Shown piece after piece: positions 26,900-35,800 of a stretch of DNA of 64,000 nt. The notes beneath the pieces are model-generated. The model searched no databases and had not been told where the DNA came from. It saw nothing but the letters and a program-made list of their open reading frames with translations. The DNA lies in assembly GCF_022538055.1 (NCBI RefSeq), contig NZ_JAKZAM010000001.1, forward strand, positions 186,001 to 250,000. The letters are read 5' to 3'. Position 1 is the first letter of the stretch, and every line of letters starts with the position of its first letter. The position numbers were made by a program, and so were the translations under genes. The stretch comes from Cognataquiflexum nitidum. Its GTDB lineage: Bacteria > Bacteroidota > Bacteroidia > Cytophagales > Cyclobacteriaceae.

Positions 26900-28096
26900 T
26901 CAATACAAAAAACCAAAAAGATACAAGGGGATTTTGTTGCCTAATCCATATTCCAAATCATCTGCAGCAATGAATGAATCGGGAAGATTGGCGATTTGGC
27001 TGAAGTCTTTATTTTTTCCGCCTATTTCAAATAAGTACTTATCATCGATCAGAAAATCTCCCTGCTGAGGGTAGGTGACTGTTCTTTTGCTGTTTGCCAA
27101 TTGGTTATAAAAAAATGTTTCCCTGACATTTCCTTTATTTTGGTTTTCAAGGGCCAAGGCATAAATGAGATTCGTGTTGGACAAAAAGATTTTGTCTGGC
27201 TTATTCATCATGCTGACTCCATGGGATGAATTTCTAAGGTTTCTGATGAGCCTAGATGTTTCCAACATGTGGAGCATTTCCAGTAACCTAGGTCTCGTAG
27301 TTTCTGTTTTTTCTGCCAGTTTGGTGATGTTTGGGCTGAAAGGGACAGCCGTGGATAAGATGTAAAGTAATTTTTTCAGTTTTGCCTGGGTAGCGGTGGA
27401 GATGTCCCTTCCTTCAGGTAAATCATAATCTATAATGACATTGATCAACTGATTGATTTTAGAGATATAATCTTGCTGTCCTTCTTTAAAAAAGGGGTAG
27501 GCTCCATATTGTAAGAATTGTTCAAACTCGGCTAATGGGTGTGGCAAAACCTCAATTATTTTGCTTGAAAGCTCTTGGTGATTGATGAGCAGATAGTTCA
27601 AATCAACCGGTGAAGCCACTATTTGATGTTTCAATGCAATGTATTCCCTAAAAGATAATTCGGGAAGTTCATAATAAACCAATCTCCTGCTCAAGTCAAC
27701 TTGGGACTTTTGAAGCGTAAGAATTGACGAACCGGAGATCACCATTTTCAAGTCCGGGTAAAAATCATAAAGGTTTTTTACTGCGGCTTGCCAATCCCCA
27801 TACTTATGCACCTCGTCCAAAAAAAGGTGCTTTCCACCCAATTGGATAAATCGCTCTGCCACTTCTACAAGTCCCTCTTGTTTGAAATATAGGTCATCCA
27901 ATGATATGTAAAGGGATTGATTTTCTGGAAGTTTCTCTTTCAAATATTGGAGCATCAGAGTAGATTTACCTGTACCTCTTGCACCAAGGATACAAATGGC
28001 TCTTGCGTCCCAATTGATTTGGTGGTATAGATTTCTTTTAAAATCTAATTTGACCGACCTTAAAAGTTTTTTGTATCTTGTAATTAACGATTCCAT
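26900..28096 (-). CDS. AAA_14-type ATPase with internal winged-helix and C-terminal DUF4143-like domain
   Basis: Walker A GARGTGKST (38-46), Walker B HLFLDEVH (90-97) and sensor-like MVISGSSIL. Residues about 255-285 (NITKLAEKTETTRPRLLEML) look like a helix-turn-helix. The C-terminus has FLIDDKYLFEIGGKNKD, resembling the PD-(D/E)xK-like end of DUF4143 proteins. The family is widespread in Bacteroidota and Archaea with no established function. Its ATG directly abuts the first of three phased palindromes at 28098-28179, so autoregulation is plausible. No toxin or mobile gene adjoins. Confidence 0.85.
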   Translation of the reverse strand: MESLITRYKKLLRSVKLDFKRNLYHQINWDARAICILGARGTGKSTLMLQYLKEKLPENQSLYISLDDLYFKQEGLVEVAERFIQLGGKHLFLDEVHKYGDWQAAVKNLYDFYPDLKMVISGSSILTLQKSQVDLSRRLVYYELPELSFREYIALKHQIVASPVDLNYLLINHQELSSKIIEVLPHPLAEFEQFLQYGAYPFFKEGQQDYISKINQLINVIIDYDLPEGRDISTATQAKLKKLLYILSTAVPFSPNITKLAEKTETTRPRLLEMLHMLETSRLIRNLRNSSHGVSMMNKPDKIFLSNTNLIYALALENQNKGNVRETFFYNQLANSKRTVTYPQQGDFLIDDKYLFEIGGKNKDFSQIANLPDSFIAADDLEYGLGNKIPLYLFGFLY

Positions 28097-28097
28097 T

Positions 28098-28179
28098 GTA
28101 TCTTCAAAGATACGATTTAATGTTTAAAGTGTATCTTTGAAGGTACAAAAAATATAATTAATTGTATCTTTAAAAGTAC
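28098..28179. promoter_or_regulatory. Three 16-base palindromes phased at exactly 33 bases
   Basis: GTATCTTCAAAGATAC (28098-28113), GTATCTTTGAAGGTAC (28131-28146) and GTATCTTTAAAAGTAC (28164-28179) sit in the divergent promoter region of the AAA ATPase and the Asp-box protein. Start-to-start distance is 33 bases both times, about three helical turns. Copy 1 contains TATCTTTG on the minus strand and copy 2 contains TATCTTTG on the plus strand, both matching the Bacteroidota TAnnTTTG promoter box. They may be operators, promoter cores, or both. Confidence 0.7.
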
Positions 28180-28194
28180 GAAACCACAATTCAT

Positions 28195-29232
28195 ATGAAA
28201 TCTCTCCTCTTTCTATCCTTGTTATTCCTCAGTTTTGGAACTTTTGCCCAAACTGCAAACCTTCAGGTCCAAGCCAATGAATTCATCTTTGGAGACGACA
28301 GGCCATTTGCGCAGTGTCATGCTTCCTCTATAGAAAAATTGGGAAACGGGCAATACATGATCGTGTGGTTTGCCGGGTCACATGAGAAAAACGACGATGT
28401 CGGGATATGGATGTCAAAAGGCCAACCCGGAAACTGGAAAGCCCCACAGATGCTGGTCAAAGTCAGAAACGATCCGCATTGGAATCCTGTGCTGTTCAAT
28501 GCTCCGGATGGAAAATTGCACCTCTACTTTAAAGTTGGAAAGGAAATCGACGATTGGGAGACTTGGGTGCAGTATTCGGAAGATGGTGGCGATACATGGT
28601 CAGAGGCAATAGAACTCGTGGAAGGTGACCGTGGCGGAAGAGGACCTGTCCGTAACCATATTCTGGTTTTGTCAGACAACACCTGGTTGGCACCTGCTTC
28701 TTTGGAAAAAGACAGGGTTTGGAATGCCTTCGTGGACAGGTCCGAAGATGGTGGTAAAACCTGGCTCAATACAGAAACTTTGATTCTAGATCGAAAGCTG
28801 ATCTCAGGTGAAGGTGTGATCCAGCCTGCACTTTGGGAATCGATACCCAATAGGATTCATATGCTTTTGAGAACTTCTGCCGGAAAAATCGGAAGGAGCG
28901 ATTCCAAAGACAATGGCTTGACCTGGTCACCTGTGGAGTTGACAGACTTGCCTAACAATAACAGCGGCATAGACCTCGTCAAGATCAAGGATGAAACCAT
29001 CGCTTTGGTCTATAATCCGGTTGGTGAAAACTGGGGCAAGCGCTATCCGATGCAATTGGCAGTTTCATTTGACAATGGGCTGACTTGGCCCATAAAGGAA
29101 GTAATGGAAGCAGGGGAGGGGAAAAATGAGTTTTCGTATCCCTCGATCATTTATGATGAAGGTTATTTGGTTTTTTGCTACACTTGGAATAGGGAAAAGA
29201 TCAAATTTGTCAAGGTTGAGGTGGGATTCTGA
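28195..29232 (+). CDS. Secreted Asp-box (BNR) protein, sialidase-family fold
   Basis: Signal peptide MKSLLFLSLLFLSFGTFAQ, then a six-bladed-propeller type sequence with four Asp-boxes: SEDGGDTWSE, SEDGGKTWLN, SKDNGLTWSP and SFDNGLTWPI. Single Arg-containing segments such as LLRTSAGKIGRSD and the acidic GEGVIQPALWE could belong to an active site, but I cannot verify a full sialidase Arg triad. It matches the BNR_2 exo-alpha-sialidase-like families of Bacteroidota, whose substrates are mostly not sialic acid. 345 residues. Its start lies 15 bases after the third palindrome. Confidence 0.82.
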   Translation: MKSLLFLSLLFLSFGTFAQTANLQVQANEFIFGDDRPFAQCHASSIEKLGNGQYMIVWFAGSHEKNDDVGIWMSKGQPGNWKAPQMLVKVRNDPHWNPVLFNAPDGKLHLYFKVGKEIDDWETWVQYSEDGGDTWSEAIELVEGDRGGRGPVRNHILVLSDNTWLAPASLEKDRVWNAFVDRSEDGGKTWLNTETLILDRKLISGEGVIQPALWESIPNRIHMLLRTSAGKIGRSDSKDNGLTWSPVELTDLPNNNSGIDLVKIKDETIALVYNPVGENWGKRYPMQLAVSFDNGLTWPIKEVMEAGEGKNEFSYPSIIYDEGYLVFCYTWNREKIKFVKVEVGF

Positions 29233-29724
29233 TACCGGCAGATGATCCATTCCTTTGGTTCAATTAAGAGGTAAAATAAATTAAGAGGATAGCCCATATC
29301 ATAGAAGCTTTTTCATTTAAACCCTTTTTTAATAAGTTCTTACCCATCTATTCATTTTTGGCTTGGGGAGAGTAAAGTACAATCCACACAAATCACTACT
29401 TGGGCCGGATTGCATCCCAAAGTATAATCCTCTGAAGAATTAACATTTGTGTAGAAATGATTCCTATCCAAGGAAAAGAAAAGTTAAAGCTATTTCCAGC
29501 TAAAAACAATAATTATTAAACAATCTCCTAAGATTATATAATAAAAAAAAATTGAAATTGTTAAAATTTGTGAATTGAATATTTTAAAAACATGAATAAT
29601 CAAATTTATAATTATCTAAAAATAAGTTTTTTTTGCTTAAGGTCCCGATTCCTAGAAATACGGTAAGAAAATATTCATCATAGTCAGGTTACTTAATTTG
29701 TTTGAAACTTAAAATCTAAATAAT
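29233..29724. other. 492-base AT-rich intergenic region
   Basis: No gene, repeat or convincing hairpin was found. It is strongly AT-rich in its second half (poly-A/T tracts around 29500-29640) and presumably carries the promoter of the outer-membrane protein that follows. Confidence 0.5.
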
Positions 29725-30294
29725 ATGAAAAGTCTGGTAACATTATTTATTCTATTGGCTACTGTAGGAAGTGCCTTTGCTCAAAGTTCTTTTAAACCCG
29801 GTGCTGGTTTGAATTTTACAGGTATCACCGGAACAGGGGATGATGTTAAAGGCAAAATGGGGTGGCAAGTAGGTGCTTCCGTCGAATTGGGAAATAAATT
29901 TTATATTGAACCCGGGATATTCTATACGACTCGAAATGCTGAATCAACCACCATTAACGATGGTGTCTCCTCATTATCTGATGCGCAATTTCGAGGTTTT
30001 AGAGTCCCTGTGGCAGTAGGCTATAATATTTTGGGCAATACAAATTCTTCTTTTGCTTTTCGTGTTTTTGGAGGAGGATCGGCCTTTATTTTATCTAGCG
30101 TGTCTGATGGATATGCCATAAGTGATTTTAACAACCCTGAATGGGGAGTATTTGCAGGGTTAGGTGCCGATATTTCTATTATCTTCATTGATTTGAGCTA
30201 CCAATGGTCCCTAACCAATGTTCAAAAAAATATTCCAGGTATTGATTTAGGAAGAACAAACGGAGTGTTTTTGACGGCAGGATTTAGATTTTAA
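29725..30294 (+). CDS. Outer-membrane beta-barrel protein (PorT/OmpW-like small barrel)
   Basis: Signal peptide MKSLVTLFILLATVGSAFAQ, then about eight amphipathic strands with Gly/aromatic alternation (GWQVGASVELGNKFYIEPGIFY, FGGGSAFIL, FAGLGADISIIFIDLSYQWS), ending in an aromatic C-terminal residue (TAGFRF), as needed for BAM insertion. 189 residues, in the Bacteroidota outer-membrane beta-barrel class. Monocistronic, with a terminator 28 bases on. Role unknown. Confidence 0.82.
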   Translation: MKSLVTLFILLATVGSAFAQSSFKPGAGLNFTGITGTGDDVKGKMGWQVGASVELGNKFYIEPGIFYTTRNAESTTINDGVSSLSDAQFRGFRVPVAVGYNILGNTNSSFAFRVFGGGSAFILSSVSDGYAISDFNNPEWGVFAGLGADISIIFIDLSYQWSLTNVQKNIPGIDLGRTNGVFLTAGFRF

Positions 30295-30321
30295 GATAAA
30301 TTATGCGTTAAATTTTGAGTT

Positions 30322-30354
30322 GGGTTTGCTGGAGTTTCTTCAGTAAACCCTTTT
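30322..30354 (+). terminator. Terminator after the outer-membrane barrel gene
   Basis: GGGTTTGCTGGAG (30322-30334) pairs with CTTCAGTAAACCC (30338-30350), with two G-T wobbles and a 3-base loop, followed by TTTT. Confidence 0.7.
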
Positions 30355-30465
30355 CGTTTTAGTAAATATCTACATAAAAAAATGAATTTTTGGACTCTGC
30401 CCCTACTCGAAAAATATCTCCCCCTGGTCGGTAGGTCAAGGCCTGGTTGTTTTGTACCCACTACC

Positions 30466-30566
30466 TTAGACTCCCAAACACTTCGTACTTAGTCCATCGT
30501 ACTTCGTACTTCTCACTTCAAAACATCCAACTTCCAAACTTCCGACTTCCATCCTTCCCATCTTCA
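30466..30566. repeat. Degenerate ACTTC/CTTCC repeat tract downstream of rsmG
   Basis: The plus strand is almost purely pyrimidine between spaced A/G bases, with words such as CGTACTTCGTACTTC and CCAACTTCCAAACTTCC repeated irregularly up to the rsmG stop. On the gene's strand it is a GA-rich tail. The same family occurs at 40905-41060 and 56155-56253. Confidence 0.6.
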
Positions 30567-31199
30567 TTACCTTTTCCCTTCCCAAGGCACGTAGACCACT
30601 TTCTTGGTTTCAAAAAATTCTTCTTTAAAGTAATCATCCAAATGGTAAGTGACATAACTCACTTCTCTTTCTTCCATTTCCTCATCGACGTCTCCACCTT
30701 TGAGTAGCAGCAGACCGTTTTGAAGTTCGTTGAAGTCTTCTTTCTTGAATTTGTTTTTAACCCAAGGAAGGATATTAGCAAAACGTGACACAGCCCTGCT
30801 GAGGACAAAGTCATATTTCCTTACCAAGTCTTCAGCGCGGACCTGCTGGGCTTCGACGTTGGATAGCTTCAGTTGCTTGGCGATGTCTTTGACAACATTG
30901 ATTTTTTTTCCTATCGAGTCTACTAAATGAAAATGTGTTTCGGGAAACATAATTGCCAATGGAATTCCCGGAAATCCTCCTCCTGTACCGATATCCAACA
31001 CTTTGGTACCGGGTTCAAATTGGATCACTTTGGCAATTCCTAATGAATGGAGGACATGTTTTTCGTAAAAGTGTTCCATATCCTTTCTGCTGATTACATT
31101 AATTTTTTCATTCCAATCAGCATATAAAGGGCCAAGTTTGGCGAATTTTTCCTTTTGGGATTCTGTCAGATCCGGAAAATACTTGAGAATAAGGTCCAT
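30567..31199 (-). CDS. rsmG: 16S rRNA (guanine527-N7)-methyltransferase
   Basis: GidB/RsmG uses SAM to methylate G527 in the 530 loop of 16S rRNA. The SAM-binding motif VLDIGTGGGFPGIPLA (about 68-82) and the N-terminal WNEKINVISRKDMEHFYEKHVLHSL, seen as NVISRKD then HVLHSLG, are diagnostic. 210 residues. Transcribed alone: a strong terminator separates it from the haloperoxidase gene upstream, and a pyrimidine repeat tract follows its stop. Confidence 0.95.
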   Translation of the reverse strand: MDLILKYFPDLTESQKEKFAKLGPLYADWNEKINVISRKDMEHFYEKHVLHSLGIAKVIQFEPGTKVLDIGTGGGFPGIPLAIMFPETHFHLVDSIGKKINVVKDIAKQLKLSNVEAQQVRAEDLVRKYDFVLSRAVSRFANILPWVKNKFKKEDFNELQNGLLLLKGGDVDEEMEEREVSYVTYHLDDYFKEEFFETKKVVYVPWEGKR

Positions 31200-31273
31200 A
31201 AATTCTATAGGAGTTAAGATTCAAAATTAGGGTTTTCGATCTGTCAAATTGACTTTGATTTGGAATAAAAAAT

Positions 31274-31311
31274 AAAAAAGGGGCAAATGACCTGTCATTT
31301 GCCCCTTTTTT
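31274..31311. terminator. Strong bidirectional terminator (17-base perfect stem)
   Basis: Positions 31274-31290 and 31295-31311 are perfect reverse complements around the loop CCTG, with A-tract and T-tract at the ends so it can work on either strand. It closes the haloperoxidase end of the SusCD cluster and insulates rsmG. Confidence 0.85.
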
Positions 31312-31323
31312 GAAAGGGAAGGG

Positions 31324-32688
31324 TTATTTTTTAGAATTTGCTGCTACCGGGGCAGATAATCCTGTTTTGGTTTTTACATTTTCAATCAAATGATTTCCGA
31401 TCTTTTTCCCTTTATCTGAACCATTGACGATGGCAGGCATATAGTGGATACCTCCATATAATCTGCTGATTGCTGCTTCGTCTGCTGCCTGTCTGAATGA
31501 GTCAAACTCTCTAACCGGAAGACCATAGGCCACTTCTGTAGAATCCACAAAATGGAATGGTTCACCAAATAAACTTGTCAAAGCCTCTGCAGCTGCATTG
31601 GAAGCAACACTGTGTCCACTTGTATACTCAGGGAATGGAGGAGTCTGCAACAACGGAAGCCAATCCTCGTCAATATATCGGTTGATGTAAGTTTCAGGCC
31701 TGATCAATACGCTTCTGTATTTTTCATCCCAACAAGCTATAAATGCATCAAAAATGGCGATACTCGTAAATGCAAGTGTTTCTGAGGTTCCTTTCCAATC
31801 TTGTCCTGCAGTTTTGGAGGATATGGCCGCGATACCCATCCAATGGCCACCGGGGGTGATTTTCTTCTCAGCAAACATCACATGGCCTTTGACATTAACT
31901 TTGTAAGGATTGCAATCCCAAAACATGGCGATGTCTTTTTGGTCATCATTTAATTCATTTACTATTTTGAATACTTCTTCTGCTTCTTTGTAAAACTTAC
32001 TTTCAGGATCCGTGCTGAATTCCGTACCTGGAATAGTTTTAAATTGGGCGGCTGAATCAAGATAAAAAGTCCTGATTTTATTCCAATGTGGTTCGATTCC
32101 TTCATGATAGGATGGAGGAGTAGGTTGCCAAGTACTGGGGTCATTGCTTACAGTATATTTTTCAAAAGACCGACTTTCATGGTAATTGTCTTTTTTATAA
32201 TAGGCGATAACATGATCGGCCACTTCCTGTCCAAGTTGGATGGATTGTTCAAAAACTTTTGAGGGAACACCCTTGTCCTTTATCTCGGCATAAGCCTTGT
32301 CCCTGTGTTCGTTCATTAGATTTTCTGAAAAAATCAAGGCAGTGGCGACCTTGTAATAAGCGGCAAGAGAAGCCAAAGGATAGTAAATCTGACCTGTCGT
32401 ATCAAAAGACGTCTTTTCAAAGCCATTGAGTTGGCCCATAAGAGACTTGTATCTTTGGTCAGAAAGTACTGTTACCTCGTAGGCCGCAATGGAAGGATAA
32501 GCATATATCCTGCTGGCCACCGGCGGCGAAAAAATATCATTGATGATGATATCAGTGAGTTTGTTTTGGGCGGCGATTTGGTAGGTACCGTCGGTAATGG
32601 CATTTTGATAATCTTTATTTTCCTGGCAGGAGGCACCAAGCACAAGCAAGAATGCGAGGAGGAAATATTTTTGTAATGGTTTTTCCAT
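31324..32688 (-). CDS. Vanadium-dependent haloperoxidase/PAP2-type phosphatase lipoprotein
   Basis: The start is set at the ATG at 32688, giving a perfect lipoprotein signal (FLLVLGASC with C21 as read from MEKPLQ). The family site is complete: K323 and R330 (EKYRSVLIRPE), S357-G358-H359 (EYTSGHS), R409 and H415 (RLYGGIH). The K-x6-R and R-x5-H spacings equal those of fungal vanadium chloroperoxidase (K353/R360, R490/H496). The same site serves acid phosphatases of the PAP2 superfamily, so peroxidase versus phosphatase activity cannot be decided. Last gene of the SusC-SusD-FG-GAP cluster, 157 bases after the third FG-GAP gene and beyond a hairpin. Confidence 0.9.
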   Translation of the reverse strand: MEKPLQKYFLLAFLLVLGASCQENKDYQNAITDGTYQIAAQNKLTDIIINDIFSPPVASRIYAYPSIAAYEVTVLSDQRYKSLMGQLNGFEKTSFDTTGQIYYPLASLAAYYKVATALIFSENLMNEHRDKAYAEIKDKGVPSKVFEQSIQLGQEVADHVIAYYKKDNYHESRSFEKYTVSNDPSTWQPTPPSYHEGIEPHWNKIRTFYLDSAAQFKTIPGTEFSTDPESKFYKEAEEVFKIVNELNDDQKDIAMFWDCNPYKVNVKGHVMFAEKKITPGGHWMGIAAISSKTAGQDWKGTSETLAFTSIAIFDAFIACWDEKYRSVLIRPETYINRYIDEDWLPLLQTPPFPEYTSGHSVASNAAAEALTSLFGEPFHFVDSTEVAYGLPVREFDSFRQAADEAAISRLYGGIHYMPAIVNGSDKGKKIGNHLIENVKTKTGLSAPVAANSKK

Positions 32689-32796
32689 GATCAATATATC
32701 TAAGGATACTTTTCTTCTCAATGTAGCTTCCCGAATAATTAAGTACGGGGCTTTTTTGTGTGGGTTTCAAATCTCAAATCTAGAAATAATTCCATT

Positions 32797-32835
32797 AAAA
32801 TCAGTGTTTTTGTAAAACCCAAAAACACTGATTTT
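32797..32835 (-). terminator. Hairpin after the third FG-GAP gene
   Basis: Positions 32797-32811 and 32821-32835 form a perfect 15-base stem with a 9-base loop, ten bases past the stop codon. The arms end in A/T runs. It may terminate most transcripts before the haloperoxidase gene. Confidence 0.75.
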
Positions 32836-32844
32836 AAGCAGGTT

Positions 32845-35800
32845 TTAGGGTTTGATCTGGAGAAAAACCGGGGGAGCATTGTTTCTTATTGCAATTAAAA
32901 CCTCTTTTCCGTCAACGATGATTTTTGAGATATGGCGGAATTCTCCCCAATATTTATTGGCAGGAAGTCTGATAGGTGTATACTTCCAATTACCATTTTC
33001 AAATTTCATCAAAACCAAAGGTTGGGCGTCTGCTTTACCAAAATCACTTCTGAAGCCTTGTATATTCCCTGTCCCAAGTAAATATTGATCTCCTGATTGG
33101 GATTGGAAAGACGCAAAACCATGAAGGGGACTGAATTGTGCCTCAACAGGAAATGGACTGAATTCGAATATATTTTCACCTTTATTCCACAATACCCCCG
33201 ACCTAAATTCCGACGCATGGTATTTGGAAGCCAAATCAATCTGAGAACTTTCAAGAAGGTCTCCCGGGGATTTGATATTGGCGTATTCCACGTAGTTTGG
33301 GTGTTTTCTCTTGATCCCGGGAATCTGCTTGATCAGGTCATCTCTGGTGGCAAAAGGCACCAAATGACCTTCCATGTAATGGAAAATCAAGGGATCAGCC
33401 TGCCCGTTTTCATCAAAATCTCCGTGGTAAAGCCAAACAGGTTTTTCTGGGCTTGCTTTGAGTTTGGAATTCAATCCCAGGTTTCCTACCAAGATATCTC
33501 CCATCCCGTCTCCGTCCAGATCTTTCACTTCCAAACCAAAAAACCAACCTGGAAAGTTTAGGGATTCGGTCTTGGCCAACTCAAATTTTCCTTCGGGATT
33601 TTGGCGGTAAACCTGTACGGGCATCCATTCTCCTGCCAAGATGAGTTCTTTTTCCCCATCATTATCCAAGTCAGCCCATGTTGCCTTTTTGACCATGCCG
33701 GGTTGAAAATCCTCTCCAAAATAAGTTGCTGTTGCTTCTTTGAATTGGCCTCTGCCGTCATTGAGCAATAAATAGCTTTTGGGGATTTCACCATAATTCC
33801 CAGTTACAATAGAGGCTCCTACAAAAATATCAGGGGCACCGTCTCCATTGACATCGTGGACGGCTAGGGTCGAAGTGTTTTCAGCAATAGGAGGGAGGGA
33901 ATTCATGGAAAAGAAGAAATTTCCCTTACCATCGTTCAAGAAAAGCCTGTCAAAGTTGAAAAATTCTTTTCTCGTAGATTCGTTACCGCCACTTCCCACA
34001 TAAAGGTCCAAAGTGCCGTCCAGGTTAAAATCCTCCAGGATCGCGACCACATCCTCCGCCATTTTCAGTTGCTCAAAGACAGGCTGAATACTTTTTTCAA
34101 ACTTACCGCCTTCCGTCTGAAAATAAAAAACTCCGGCCTGACCTTTGGCCCCGCCAAAGAAAATGTCATCCAGACCATCCCCGTTTACATCTCCTATTGC
34201 CAATGCCGGACCTTCAGTCGAATACTTTCTTGGTATCAAATATTCCCTTCTAAAATCATCAAAATCAATGTTTTCTTCATGGGTCCAATCAATGCCTAAA
34301 TCCTTGAATTCTATAATCGGGGTCGAGTCATAAATGGAATTTAAAGATTTTATCCCTTTTCCTTTTTCCAATAGATGTTTTTTATTGACCGTAAGGTTTC
34401 TGAAAATGTCGGTATCTATGGCATTCCAGACAACCACCACAGAATCCAAAGCGGAGTTTTTGCCCAAACCAAAAGTCAAAGTTGTGGAAGTTCCTGATTG
34501 GAATCCATGTGATGTACTTAGTGTTTGGTGCAATGTTTCTTTTCCTACATACACAAATACCTGTGCCCCTACCCCAAAAGGATTGAAGTTTTCTCCTTTC
34601 AAATCAAACTGCACAAATTGGTTTTGAAGTTTGGTAGCAGTTTGGTTTTGGTATACAAATGCTTTTTGGTCAATATTATTGACCACCAAATCAAGGTCAC
34701 CGTCATTGTCCAGATCCGCGTAGGCAGAACCGTTGGAGTAGGAGAGTTGGTCCAAGCCCCATTCTTTGGCCATATTGGAAAATTTCAGATCGCCCTCATT
34801 CTTGAAAGAAAAATTGGGAAGTTTGACTGTAGGCAACATGTCGATCTGTTTCGCTTGGATTTCCTTTTCGGACAGACCTGGACTTGGTTCCTGACTGTAT
34901 TGGATAAAGTCGAGGTCGTTTGGACGTTTGACTATTCCGTTGGTGATGTGGATGTCTTTTTGCCCGTCATTGTCCATGTCAAAAATCAAAGGCGACCAAC
35001 TCCAATCTGTAGCGAAGGTATTGGTCAAGAGACCGATTTCACTGAATCTGCCATCTCCTCTGTTGAGTTGGAGGTGGTTTCGGACATATTGGTCGCCATA
35101 ACCGAGACGCTTTTTGACATCAAATACTTCCTGCTTGTCTTCTCCGACTGATTTCATCCAAATCTGGGGATCAGAGGGAAGCATGTCTGTGGTGAAAATA
35201 TCCGACAAGCCATCATTATTAATGTCCCCCAGGTCATTTCCCATGCTGTACCGACTGGTATTGGAAATATATTCCTTTAAGGATTCTTTGAAAGTTCCGT
35301 CAGCCTGATTGATGTAGAGGTAGTCATCTTCGGTAAAATCATTGGAAACATACAAATCCATCCAACCGTCCCCATTGATATCAGCCATGCCAACCCCCAA
35401 GCCAAACCCCAGACTGCTTGAAAGGATTCCTGATTCTTCAGTAACATCAACCATCCTGTTTTCCCCTTCTGCCAAAAGATTTTTGAAAAGTTTATCTCCG
35501 CCTTTTTCATCTTGATTGGTGAATTTGGTGTCTGCATTGGCAAAGACCTCAGGCTTTTTTATGGAATGATTGAGCAAATAGAGGTCTAAGTCTCCGTCTT
35601 GGTCATAGTCAAAAAATAGCGAATGGGTTGAGAAACCCACAAAATCTACTCCGTATGCTGCGCCTTTTTCGGAGAAAGTCAAATCACCGTTGTTGATGTA
35701 GAGCTTGTTTTTTCCGGTCAGGCCTTTGTAATCCCCGACTTGTGAGACGTAAATGTCCAGCAACCCGTCCCCATTGACATCTGCCATCGTGACTCCGGTC

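Noticed and set aside
28098..28196. Possible mini CRISPR array (three 16-base repeats, 17-base spacers)
   Set aside because: Repeats and spacers are too short, the repeats are imperfect palindromes overlapping promoter boxes, and no cas gene is present.
28195..29232. Firm assignment as a sialidase
   Set aside because: Four Asp-boxes are visible, but the Arg triad and Tyr/Glu pair of true sialidases could not be confirmed, so only the fold is called.
34525..35151. 208-codon plus-strand frame opposite FG-GAP copy C
   Set aside because: Antisense shadow; its Val/Ile-rich translation mirrors the repeated DxNxDG codons of the real gene.
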